36,696 nt of DNA from positions 224 through 36,919 of the forward strand of contig MHSK01000028.1 in NCBI GenBank assembly GCA_001821295.1, in the 5' to 3' direction. This DNA comes from Candidatus Taylorbacteria bacterium RIFCSPLOWO2_12_FULL_43_20. Lineage in GTDB: Bacteria; Patescibacteriota; Minisyncoccia; Phycocordibacterales; HO2-43-120. Position 1 is the stretch's first letter. Every line of letters starts with the position of its first letter. The translations under genes and the position numbers were made by a program. The notes beneath the pieces were generated by a model, which did not search any database, was not told where the DNA came from, and was given only the letters and a program-made list of their open reading frames with translations. Positions 22,837-30,627 of the stretch are shown here, one piece after another.

Positions 22837-23256
22837 ATGTCAGAAGAAAATCAAACAAAAGAAAATCAAAATGAAAAAGTGGAAGTTCCTGCTAAGTTCA
22901 AAGCAATAGTAGATGAAGTTGAGAAATTGTCTATTATAGAATTGAATGAGCTTGTCAAACTATTGGAATCCAAATGGGGAGTTTCGGCCGTGGCTGTCGC
23001 TGCGGCGGCGACGGGAGGCGAAGTGGCTCCGGCGGCTGAGGAGAAGAGCATGCTGGCTGTTCACCTTGTGGAGGCGGGAGCGCAAAAAATTGCCGTTATC
23101 AAGGTGGTCAAAGAGGTGCTAGTCCTCGGTTTAAAAGAAGCAAAAGATCTTGTTGACGCGGCGCCTTCTTTGCTGAAGGACGGAGTTAAAAAAGAGGACG
23201 CGGAAGAGATGAAGAAAAAATTGGAAGTGGCAGGTGCGAAGGTGGAATTGAAATAG
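22837..23256 (+). CDS. rplL: 50S ribosomal protein L7/L12
   Basis: 139 residues. N-terminal dimerisation helices ([39 protein letters not shown]), an Ala/Glu hinge ([12 protein letters not shown]), and the factor-binding C-terminal domain [56 protein letters not shown], with the conserved [10 protein letters not shown] helix and G-A-K-VELK end. It recruits translation GTPases as part of the stalk. An extra N-terminal acidic/Gln segment of about 20 residues precedes the core. Follows rplJ on the same strand. Confidence 0.97.
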   Translation: MSEENQTKENQNEKVEVPAKFKAIVDEVEKLSIIELNELVKLLESKWGVSAVAVAAAATGGEVAPAAEEKSMLAVHLVEAGAQKIAVIKVVKEVLVLGLKEAKDLVDAAPSLLKDGVKKEDAEEMKKKLEVAGAKVELK

Positions 23257-23415
23257 AATCCTGACAATTGACCTATAACATTTGACAATTGACTAAGAGC
23301 CCATCCACGATCTAACCGCCAGATATAAAGCAAGACATGGCTTGCCTGCCATTATGGTTCAATTGCTTCACCATCCTGAGGAACTCGAAGGAGATTGTGG
23401 ATGGGCTCTAAAAAA
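23257..23415. repeat. Spacer with long inverted repeat AGAGCCCATCCAC
   Basis: TTGACAATTGAC words (23260-23294), then AGAGCCCATCCAC (23296-23308) pairing with GTGGATGGGCTCT (23397-23409). The interior holds the CACCATCCTGAGGAACTCGA unit (23370-23389). The arm GATCGTGGATGGGCTCT also occurs alone at 19216-19232. Confidence 0.7.
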
Positions 23416-23437
23416 AATCGCCGCGAGGCGATTTTTT
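23416..23437 (+). terminator. Terminator of the rplJL unit
   Basis: AATCGCC-GCGA-GGCGATT stem-loop with GCGA (GNRA) tetraloop and a TTTT tail, about 160 bases past rplL. Confidence 0.85.
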
Positions 23438-23566
23438 GGTGGGTGTGGGGGTAATACTCATGACAAGCAAAACAAAGACATAAGTAATTCTTATCCGTCA
23501 ACCCTAGATTTTTGTTGAGGAAATGAGATACAATGCATATATTAAGTTTTGTCACCGATAGCTGGC

Positions 23567-23601
23567 GTTCTCTGCCGTGCCGCGGCGGCACGGCAGAGAA
23601 C
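23567..23601. promoter_or_regulatory. Perfect 35-base GC-rich palindrome before a regulator gene
   Basis: GTTCTCTGCCGTGCCGC and its exact inverse around one central G, 18 bases before the ATG at 23620. It could act as an operator, or as a hairpin in the mRNA. TTTTTG follows, so weak termination is also possible. Confidence 0.65.
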
Positions 23602-23619
23602 AATTGTTTTTGATACATT

Positions 23620-24264
23620 ATGAAAACTCTGGGTAAAATATTTGGAAGTGAAGGGAGGGTCAGAATCATGCGTCTTTTCCTGTTTAATTCAGGTCGCAAC
23701 TTTGACCTGGCTTTGGTCGCGAAGAGGTCAAACGTGGACAAAAGTTTCGCAAGAAGAGAGGTTGATGCGCTCGAGGAAATTCATCTTTTGACAAAAAAGT
23801 TTTTACAAAAGCCGAACAAAGAATTCATCGGAAAGAAAAAGAAAAACAGATCCGCGGGAAAAAAAAGAAAACTGCTATGCTGGACTCTTAATCCTAGGTT
23901 TAGTTATCTTAACGAGCTTCAAAGCTTGTTGGTAAACACGACCTTGTTCAGTGAAGATGAGATTGTAAGACGGTTGGCCGGGACTGGAAAAATTCGTCTT
24001 ATCATAATGGCGGGCGTTTTTATTCAAAATTGGGACAGTAGAGTTGACTTGTTTATTATCGGCGATAAGATAAACAAGAAAAAACTTACTTCCGCCATAA
24101 GGCGGATGGAGTCTGAAATAGGCAGAGAATTGCAATACGCATGCTTGGATACGCAGGATTTCAAATATCGCATGAGCATATACGACAAACTGGTGAGGGA
24201 CGTGCTAGACTATCCTCATAAGGTGGCTTTGGACAGGGTTGGAGTTAAACTCGGTTTTGATTGA
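23620..24264 (+). CDS. Putative winged-helix regulator with nucleotidyltransferase-like domain
   Basis: 214 residues. N-terminal winged-helix-like part (about 1-60): MKTLGKIFGSEGRVRIMRLFLFNSGRNFDLALVAKRSNVDKSFARREVDALEEIHLLTKKF, in which GS.GRV.IMRLFLFN resembles starts of CPR-conserved transcriptional regulators. A very basic stretch (KKKKNRSAGKKRK, about 73-86) follows. The C-terminal part (about 125-205: KIRLIIMAGVFIQNWDSRVDLFIIGDKINKKKLTSAIRRMESEIGRELQYACLDTQDFKYRMSIYDKLVRDVL) resembles a minimal nucleotidyltransferase fold with D-x-D in RVDLFIIGD. Its stop codon overlaps the -35 box of the rRNA promoter. A role in transcription control is inference. Confidence 0.7.
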   Translation: MKTLGKIFGSEGRVRIMRLFLFNSGRNFDLALVAKRSNVDKSFARREVDALEEIHLLTKKFLQKPNKEFIGKKKKNRSAGKKRKLLCWTLNPRFSYLNELQSLLVNTTLFSEDEIVRRLAGTGKIRLIIMAGVFIQNWDSRVDLFIIGDKINKKKLTSAIRRMESEIGRELQYACLDTQDFKYRMSIYDKLVRDVLDYPHKVALDRVGVKLGFD

Positions 24265-24288
24265 CAAAATATTTCGCTGATATATACT
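24261..24288 (+). promoter_or_regulatory. Promoter of the 23S-5S transcription unit
   Basis: -35 TTGACA (24261-24266), 16-base spacer, -10 TATACT (24283-24288). Transcription would begin near 24295. It is the best promoter match in the region and lies in the only gap before the 23S gene. Confidence 0.75.
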
Positions 24289-24363
24289 TCTCTGTAAATA
24301 ACTATGATAATCAAATCTAAATTTAAGCGGGTCACATAACGGCTTTAATGTTCGCGTTTGTGT

Positions 24364-24391
24364 AATCCGCTAATGGCGGATTTGTTTTTTT
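24364..24391 (+). terminator. Terminator-like hairpin in the rRNA leader
   Basis: AATCCGC-TAATG-GCGGATT followed by TGTTTTTTT, about 70 bases after the predicted start. As written it should stop a large share of transcripts before the 23S gene unless an antitermination mechanism acts, or it ends a separate small RNA. Confidence 0.7.
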
Positions 24392-24840
24392 ATGGTTTTG
24401 TTTTATCTGTGATCTCGGTTGTCTCCATGGCTTGAGAGTGAAGGAGATAGCCGAGAATACGGATGAACTGAAAAGGAAGAAATGACTGTCTCTTTGACAG
24501 ATGAATTCCATCACAACAGCTTTTCTTGCCGCTAAATCTAGCGGAAGAGGGGTCTTTATTGTTGGAGGTGGGCTGACCTTTATGTTTATTCATGAAGGTC
24601 GTCTGTCCGTTGGTATGACGGATGGAAGATTACCGCGCTTTCTGAAGTAAGGCGGTAATTACAGGTAAAATACATCGCCGGTAACGGCGATTGGATTGCC
24701 GTTTCGCCAATATGGGCGGGATGGAAATCTGTTCCCACCGCATTAAGTTGGGTGGGGTGATTTAATTTGATTGGCCAGGTCATCGGATCAATCCGTAGCC
24801 CGGCAAGTCAAAGTATTCGATCAGTGGTGATCGAATATAA
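24392..24840 (+). ncRNA. Hairpin-rich leader of the 23S rRNA
   Basis: No gene and no 16S sequence. A chain of at least seven hairpins: CTCGGTTGTCTCC/GGAGATAGCCGAG (24415-24455), CTGTC/GACAG (24487-24500), CCGCTA/TAGCGG (24530-24545), GACCTT/AAGGTC (24576-24601), ATTACCGC/GGCGGTAAT (24628-24660), ATCGCC/GGCGAT (24673-24690), ATTCGATCA/TGATCGAAT (24814-24835). The last one abuts the processing stem of the 23S. It could be a pre-rRNA leader with processing or antitermination signals. Confidence 0.6.
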
Positions 24841-24996
24841 ATTTCCTAATAGGAAATTAAGAGCATATGGTGGATGCCTTGACTAGAAGAGGCGATGAAG
24901 GACGTAGCAAAGCTGCGATAAGCTCCGGGGAGGCGCCAAGCAACCTTTGATCCGGAGATCTCCGAATGGGGAAACCCCTCGTGCATTGCACGAGAC

Positions 24997-25120
24997 GTGC
25001 GAAGCACAAGGAACAATTGACAATTAACTTTTGACAATTGACCGCAGAATTTTTCGAAGCAAAATTCTGCCTAGTCACATGTCAATTGTCACAGGTCAAA
25101 TGTCTCTTGCGCTTCGCGCG
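24997..25120 (+). repeat. 23S insertion A (helix 9/10 region), CAATTGAC family
   Basis: Starts GTGCGAAGCACAAGG, ends CTTGCGCTTCGCGCG. The 124 bases form a long foldback: GACAATTGACC against GTCAATTGTC and CGCAGAATTTTTC against CAAAATTCTGC. It replaces the tip next to the CTCGTGC-ATT-GCACGAG hairpin. Nearly the same as B, E and F. Confidence 0.9.
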
Positions 25121-25220
25121 AGCATACCCAGGGAAGTAAAACATTTCAGTACCTGGAGGAAAAGAGACTAATAAGAATTCCGTTAATAGCGGCGAGCGAA
25201 AGCGGAAGAGCCCAAACCAC

Positions 25221-25344
25221 GTGCGAAGCACAAGGAACAATTGACAATTAACTTTTGACAATTGACCGCAGAATTTTGCGAATCAAAATTCTGCCTAGTC
25301 ACATGTCAATTGTCACAGGTCAAATGTCTCTTGCGCTTCGCGCG
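25221..25344 (+). repeat. 23S insertion B (about E. coli 270-350 region), CAATTGAC family
   Basis: Second 124-base copy of the same foldback, differing from copy A by only a few bases. It replaces a variable helix between the GTAGCGGCGAGCGA block and the GTAACAGCCCCGTA block. Confidence 0.9.
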
Positions 25345-25558
25345 CTGGGGTTGTAAGACAGGAACGTAGTATTTATATTAGAGAAGTTACAAAATGTTGT
25401 GTTAACCGAACAAGCTGGAAAGCTTGGCCCAAGGAGGTAACAGCCCCGTAGGTGAAAACGCAATATCTTCTTTGTTCCTGTTCTTGAGTACTTCGAGACA
25501 CGAATAGCTCGGAGGAATCCGCCGGAACTAACCGGCAAGGCTAAATACTCTTCTAGAT

Positions 25559-25601
<43 letters not shown>

Positions 25602-25682
25602 GGAGAGGGGAGTGAAATAGACCTGAAACCATATGCTTACAAGGAGTCAGAGCCGTCGCATCACATGGGATGTGATGCGACG

Positions 25683-25810
25683 GAAATTCGAAATTCGAAA
25701 TTCGAAATCCGAAAAAATTCAAAATATTAAATTCAAAACAAGATTTTTTCTTTTTTGTTTTTTATATTTTCTTTATTTTTTCGTATTTCGTGCTTCGTGC
25801 TCTGAATTTC
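25683..25810 (+). repeat. 23S insertion C (helix 25), GCACGAA family
   Basis: Arms AAATTCGAAATTCGAAATTC and the inverse TTTCGTGCTTCGTGCTCTGA fold over an AT-rich middle. It sits on helix 25, a site where other bacteria carry intervening sequences. The family is the intergenic one seen at 3857, 13158 and 22678. Confidence 0.85.
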
Positions 25811-25896
25811 CGTTGCATCGCGTTTTGCGTGATGAGACGGTCATGGCGTGCCTATTGAAGAATGAGCCAACGAGTTAATTTGCACTGCTTGCTTAA

Positions 25897-25996
25897 CCCC
25901 GCCCTTTTGATTAACATTTCATTTTTTGGGATGAATTTGGAAAATTAGGTGAACAAATAATGAGCACCTTAAATTTTGTTGATCAAAGAGGCGGGG
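25897..25996 (+). other. 23S insertion in the helix 28-29 region, no family match
   Basis: CCCCGCCCTTTTGATTAACA (25897-25916) pairs with TGTTGATCAAAGAGGCGGGG (25977-25996) almost completely. Inside, AAATTAGGTG and CACCTTAAATTT form a second stem. About 100 bases longer than the corresponding E. coli part; no copy seen elsewhere in the window. Confidence 0.65.
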
Positions 25997-26430
25997 CGAG
26001 GCCTAGCGAAAGCGAGTCTGAACAGGGCGTTTGTAGTGCAAATTAGACCCGAAGCCAAGTGAGCTTGCCATGAGCAGGGTGAACTCTGATGAAAATCAGA
26101 GGGAGGCCCGAACCGTTTAGCCGTGCAATACTATCGGATGACTTGTGGTAAGAAGTGAAAAGCTAATCGAACTTGGTAATAGCTGGTTCTCTCCGAAATA
26201 GCTTTTGGGCTAGCGTCGCGTGTTCCTTATAGGGGTAGAGCACTGGAAGAATTCGACAGGTCGAAAGATCGCGAATTCTATCAAACTCCGAATACTATAA
26301 GTCATAACGCGGCAGTTAGACCGTGGGGGCTAAGCTCCACTGGTCAAAAAGGAAACAGCCTAGATCTCTATTTAAGGTCCCTAAATCTACACTAAGTGCA
26401 AGTAAGGTGGTGAAATTTCTTCAACAATGA

Positions 26431-26462
<32 letters not shown>

Positions 26463-26544
26463 GAAAGCGTAACAGCTCACTCATCAAGAGATTTTGCGCC
26501 GAAGATAATCGGGGCTCAAGTGTAGTACCGAAACTGAGGGTACC

Positions 26545-26812
26545 GTGCAAAGCACAGAAATCCGAAGCACGAAGCACGAAATACGAAAAATATCTAAATT
26601 TTAAATTCAAAATTTTAAACAATTATTTTTGTTTGACATTTTGTTATTTCGGCTAGCGAGGAGCGTGTGAATGATTCTTATCATTCACGACGTCCGAGCG
26701 AAGACGAAACAAAGGTTCAATACCTCGAGGATTGCCCCGAGGAACCTTTATTTGAATTTTGGATTTATTTCGAATTTCGATATTCGAATTTCGAATTTCC
26801 GCGCTTTGCGCG
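26545..26812 (+). repeat. 23S insertion D (helix 45), GCACGAA family, composite
   Basis: 268 bases bounded by GTGCAAAGCAC (26545-26555) and GCGCTTTGCGCGG (26801-26813). The outer parts are GCACGAA/TTCGAATTTCGAATTTC arms; nested inside is a 100-base hairpin-rich segment (GTGAATGATTCTTATCATTCAC; AAAGGTTC...GAACCTTT). Helix 45 is a known intervening-sequence site in Salmonella. Confidence 0.85.
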
Positions 26813-27171
26813 GTGCGGTAGGAGAGTATTCGCATCTTGCTGTGAAGCCAAAGGGGTGACCCATGGTGGAGCGTTGCGAAGTAAGAATGTTGGCACAAGT
26901 AACCACAATGGAGGTGAGAACCCTCCACGCCGAAAGACCAAGGTTTCCTTGGCGATGACAATCAGCCAAGGGTTAGTCGGTCCTAAGGGGATGGCGAAAG
27001 CCGAACCCGATGGATATATGGTTAATATTCCATAACTCTTATGCAAAATGATGGGAGGACGGGGTGTAGTATGTCTTGCGTATTATTGGATTTACGTTCG
27101 TGCTCTGAGGAAGATTTCCAGGAAAATCCGGAAGTCTGCTTTTAATGGCATTTCCAAGGAGAGCGAGAACT

Positions 27172-27296
27172 GTGCAAAGCACAAGGAACAATTGACAATA
27201 AACATCTGACAATTGACCGCAGAATTTTGCAGAGCAAAATTCTGCCAAGTCAAAAGTTAAATGTTCACGGGTCAAATGTCTCTTGCGCTTTGCGCA
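27172..27296 (+). repeat. 23S insertion E (helix 58-59 region), CAATTGAC family
   Basis: Third copy of the 124-base foldback, with boundary GTGCAAAGCAC / TTGCGCTTTGCGCA. Base changes in both boundary strands keep the terminal stem. Confidence 0.9.
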
Positions 27297-27464
27297 GAAT
27301 AGGACAAAGCACGCCTCCAAGAAAAATCTCTAAGTTTATTTGCATGAGATCCGTACCGCAAACCGACACAGGTGGTCAGCTCGAGTAGAGTAAGGCGAAC
27401 GAGTGAAATTTCCCCAAGGAACTCGGCAAAAAAGCAGCCGTAACTTCGGAATAAGGCTTGCCTT

Positions 27465-27587
27465 GTGCGAAGCACAAGGAACAATTGACACTTAACAATG
27501 GACAATTGACCGCAGAATTTTGCAGAGCAAAATTCTGCCAAGTCAAAAGTTTAATGTCACAGGTCAAATGTCTCTTGCGCTTTGCAT
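27465..27587 (+). repeat. 23S insertion F (helix 63), CAATTGAC family
   Basis: Fourth copy of the foldback, GTGCGAAGCACAAGG to TCTTGCGCTTTGCA, on helix 63, also a known intervening-sequence site. Confidence 0.9.
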
Positions 27588-27771
27588 GAGGCTGCAACAA
27601 AAGTATCTCTGGCAACTGTTTATCAAAAACACAGCTCCCTGCGAACTCGTAAGAGGATGTATAGGGGGTGACACTTGACCAATGCCCGAAGGTCAAACGT
27701 TGTCGGTTCACATCATTCTGCACTTCATTATTGGAGGATAGAATGGTGTGAGCTGAACGATGTAAGCCCGG

Positions 27772-27806
<35 letters not shown>

Positions 27807-28115
27807 TCCCACTTCGTGCTTGCACGAAGTGGGAAGGACTGGGACTGTTATAGTTCTGTTAATGCAATAAAATGTAAAAACATTTTGATAAACTAAATAA
27901 ACAATAATCAGTACACTATTCAAAGCTGCCTCGCTCTGTAGTAATACAAAGCAGGTCCGCACCATGGCTATATGCGGGGAAGTCTGTAATTTGCAGATCA
28001 TCCGCAGGGAAGTTCTAAAATTTTTTTTAGAACCCCTCAGAGACCACACGCCATGCTCCAGCTGGTTTGTACCAGCTGGATGAAGATATGGTCCTTCGTT
28101 AAAGAGGAAACGAAA
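27807..28115 (+). ncRNA. Group I intron at 23S position 1931
   Basis: Interrupts CCTAAGGT|AGCGAAATTCC, immediately after U1931 in E. coli numbering. Core elements R (CAGAGACCACACG, 28038-28050) and S (AAGATATGGTCC, 28083-28094) pair as P7 (GACCA/TGGTC). The 5' part has a perfect TTCCCACTTCGTGC / GCACGAAGTGGGAA hairpin. No ORF. The 3' boundary is uncertain by a few bases because a terminal G is not exactly where the exon match implies. The core differs from the other three introns, so it is of separate origin. Confidence 0.8.
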
Positions 28116-28135
28116 AGCGAAATTCCTTGTCGGGT

Positions 28136-28863
28136 AGGAACTGCCCAACTTGATAGTGATATCAAGAAAAAACTGGCTTATAACGGTGGAGTCCTCGCTG
28201 GAGCGCTTGAGGAGACGCAATGAAGGCAGGAGAATACCGTGGGAAGTCGTACTGAGCTTGTTTTACAAGCGAACGTATTGACCCCGTATCGACTTCGGTC
28301 GCCACTGAATGTTGGCGACCGAGATAGTAGATGATATAATCACTACTATAATACGCCAGCTCTAATGAATAGAAATCTTGAAGAGTATATTTCGGGATAT
28401 GTAGATGGAGAAGGATGTTTTTCCCTATCATTTTCCCGAAGAAATAAAATGCTTGTAGGGTGGGAGACTAAACCTAGTTTCTCTGTAAGCCAAAACCAAG
28501 AGAGAGCGGAAGTGCTCTATCTTATTCAAAAAAGATTTGGTTGTGGGTTTATCAGACGAGACTATAGTGACAAAACTCTCAAATATGAAGTAAGAAGTCT
28601 GGATGATCTTTTAAAAAAGATTATTCCTCATTTCGTTACAAACCCGCTTCTTTCATCCAAGCAAGATGATTTTCTAAAGTTTAGAAAAATATGTTTGATG
28701 ATGAGTAAAGAGAAACACAAGCAGTCAAAAGGATTAAAAGAAATCATGAAAATTGCTTTCACGATGAATCCTGGAGGCAAAAGAAAATATACTCAAGCAA
28801 TGATGATATGTTCATTAGATGAAGATATAGTCAATACTGATGGAAACATCAGATAGGAATATG
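28136..28863 (+). ncRNA. Group I intron at 23S position 1951, with homing endonuclease gene
   Basis: Breaks GTCGGGT|AAGTTCCGAC after U1951. The guide GCCC (28143-28146) pairs with exon GGGT giving the U-G pair at the splice site, and GGAACT (28137-28142) pairs with 3' exon AGTTCC as P10. The intron ends in G at 28863. Core words TAACGGTGGA (28181), AATACCGTGGGAAG (28233) and GATGAAGATATAGTC (28818) are shared with the introns at 2500 and 2656. The endonuclease gene occupies the region between R and S and overlaps S. Confidence 0.92.
28365..28856 (+). CDS. LAGLIDADG homing endonuclease in the 23S intron
   Basis: 163 residues. One LAGLIDADG-type motif, ISGYVDGEGCFSLSF (about residues 9-23), places it in the single-motif class that works as a homodimer, cutting the intronless allele to spread its intron by double-strand-break repair. 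Further family marks are PSFSVSQNQERAEVLYLIQKRFGCG and the later DDFLKFRKICLMM helix. The start ATG at 28365 follows the intron R element by a few bases. The C-terminal LDEDIVNTDG is encoded by the intron S element, so protein and ribozyme sequence overlap. It appears intact, so the intron may still be mobile. Confidence 0.9.
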   Translation: MNRNLEEYISGYVDGEGCFSLSFSRRNKMLVGWETKPSFSVSQNQERAEVLYLIQKRFGCGFIRRDYSDKTLKYEVRSLDDLLKKIIPHFVTNPLLSSKQDDFLKFRKICLMMSKEKHKQSKGLKEIMKIAFTMNPGGKRKYTQAMMICSLDEDIVNTDGNIR

Positions 28864-29413
28864 AAGTTCCGACGCGCACGAATAGTGTAATGACTGGAGA
28901 ACTGTCTCGGGGAATAGCTCGGTGAAAATACAATACCGGTGAAGATGCCGGTTACCTGCAGTTAGACGAAAAGACCCCAGAAGCTTTACTGCAACTTGGT
29001 ATTGAGGATACGTTTTTAATGCGTAGCGTAGGTGGGAGGATTTGAAGTTTACCTTTCGGGGTAGATGGATCCGACAGTGAAATACCACTCTTTAAAAATG
29101 TGTTTTCTAACTTCGTCGGAAAAAACGGCGAAAGACAGTATCTGGTGGGCAGTTTTAGTGGGGCGCTATCCTCCTAAAAAGTAACGGAGGAGTTTATTAA
29201 GGTCAGCTAGGCGCGAATGGAAACCGTGCCGATAGTGTAATGGCATAAGCTGGCTTAACTGTGAGACGTACTTGTCAAACAGATGCGAAAGCAGAACATA
29301 GTGAACCGACCATACGCATTAGACGCGGTGGAAGATTATCGGACAAAAGCTACTCTGGGGATAACAGGCTAGTTCCGCCTAAGAGTCCATATCGACGGCG
29401 GAGTTCGGCACCT

Positions 29414-29777
29414 TAACACATTGGGGTGCCATGCGAGAGATTGCATTAGCTATTTTAATGTATGTGAGACATGAACCAACATACATTAAAAGAAAAAATT
29501 GGCTTATAACGGTGGACTCCATGTAACGTGGATAATACCGTGGGAACCTAGCATTATTATCGATAGATAATGGTATGAAATAATGCTGGAGGCAGTAATA
29601 TTTATGAGACTATGATAATTTGTTCATAAATTATACTGGACCCGTAGAGACTTGAGCATTAATGCTCGGAGTTTCCTTATAATAAGGAAGCTAAGACGCC
29701 AACTCCTAATTTATCGGAAGATAAAAAGGATGAAGATATAGTCCAAACCTTCTAGTGATAGAAGAAATAAATGACAG
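29414..29777 (+). ncRNA. Group I intron at 23S position 2500 (peptidyl transferase centre)
   Basis: Splits GGCACCT|CGATGTCGG after U2500. Guide GGGTGCC (29424-29430) pairs with exon GGCACCT over 7 bp with a U-G pair at the splice site. Core words TTATAACGGTGGA, AATACCGTGGGAA, AAGACGCCAAC and GATGAAGATATAGTC (29729-29743) are present; the intron ends in G at 29777. It has no ORF; 364 bases. Confidence 0.93.
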
Positions 29778-29933
29778 CGATGTCGGCTCAACTTATCCTG
29801 GGGCTGGAGAAGGTCCCAAGGGTTTGGCTGTTCGCCAATTAAAAAGTTACGTGAGCTGGGTTCAGACCGTCGCAAGACAGGTTGGTCTCCTATCTACTGC
29901 AGGCGTTGATTCTTGAGAAGATTTGCTCCTAGT

Positions 29934-30490
29934 AAAATATTGCTACTTCAGAAAGTAATTTCTGATGACAATGTGGCTAATAACGGTGGAGGCTTCCATT
30001 TGCTGCAAAATGTCGGTCCGATATTTGCAGAATAAAACAAATTGAAGTTAATACCGTGGGAAGTTGTGAGTTTCGTTGAAGTTCTTTATGTTGGGTGTAG
30101 CTTAAAAAATAATAACCTTGTGTTGGTGAGATAGGCTTGCGCGTAGGCCTACTGAGCTGGCACTTTGGAAGAGGTTATAGCACCGGATCATTAATCCAAA
30201 CGTCAAGGTTCGAGTCCTTGCACCCAACGCCAATTTTGGGCAAATAGTTTTATTTGCCCCTTCAACGAAACTCGCAACCCCGTAACGACTGAGTCCTTCG
30301 GGACGAGATGAGAGATGCCTTAGTGCTAGACATTAAGATCACACTTTCATAATACGCCAACATCCTAAGTTTGTACGATGTATCGTACAAAACGGATGAA
30401 GATATAGTCTATGCCTCTGGTGACAGAGGATTCGTTCTGCGATTGTCCGCGTTAAGTCTGCGGCAGTCTGCGGTTTACGAAGTAAACATG
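29934..30490 (+). ncRNA. Group I intron at 23S position 2656 (sarcin-ricin loop)
   Basis: Splits GCTCCTAGT|ACGAGAGGACC after U2656, inside the sarcin-ricin loop. GCTA (29942-29945) can pair with exon TAGT with a U-G splice pair. Core words AATAACGGTGGA, AATACCGTGGGAAG, ATAATACGCCA and GATGAAGATATAGTC (30395-30409) match the introns at 1951 and 2500; the intron ends in G at 30490. A peripheral stem (GAGTTTCGTTGAAG, 30068-30081, with CTTCAACGAAACTC, 30260-30273) carries a tRNA-like sequence. Confidence 0.9.
30090..30232 (+). tRNA. tRNA-like cassette (degenerate or interrupted) inside the 2656 intron
   Basis: Acceptor GTTGGGTG (30090-30097) pairs with CACCCAAC (30221-30228), followed by GCCA. 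A perfect T arm CAAGG-TTCGAGT-CCTTG lies at 30204-30220. A D-arm pattern (GCTTAA ... GGTTATAGC) is split by about 68 extra bases, closed by ATAACCT/AGGTTAT (30112-30118 with 30172-30178). The following GGATCATTAATCC resembles an Asn-type anticodon arm, but the lower stem is mismatched and the base before the anticodon is C, not U. Alternatively TTTGGA/TCCAAA pairs, giving a different body. Whether it is a functional tRNA is doubtful; acceptor, T arm and CCA are clear. Confidence 0.55.
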
Positions 30491-30627
30491 ACGAGAGGAC
30501 CGGAGTGAACTGACCTCTGGTGTATCTGCTGTTCCTGCCAAGGGCAATGCAGAGTAGCTATGTTGGGAAGGGATAACCTCTGAAAGCATCTAAGAGGGAA
30601 GCCTACTTCAAGATTAGGAATCGAACA

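Noticed and set aside
24392-24840. 16S rRNA end or spacer tRNA before the 23S
   Set aside because: No anti-Shine-Dalgarno end, no tRNA T arm and no 16S conserved block in this stretch; only hairpins.
26667-27035. Frames of about 100 codons inside the 23S gene
   Set aside because: They lie across conserved 23S blocks and insertion D and have no protein-like composition.
27807-28115. I-CeuI-type intron at position 1923
   Set aside because: GGGACTGTTATAGT in the intron resembles a guide for the exon around 1914-1923, but the 3' exon resumes after 1931, so the join at 1931 fits better.
30090-30232. tRNA for selenocysteine (8-bp acceptor, G and CCA end)
   Set aside because: The acceptor and T arm fit an 8/5 layout, but no UCA anticodon loop of the right form is found, and no selenium genes are present in the window.
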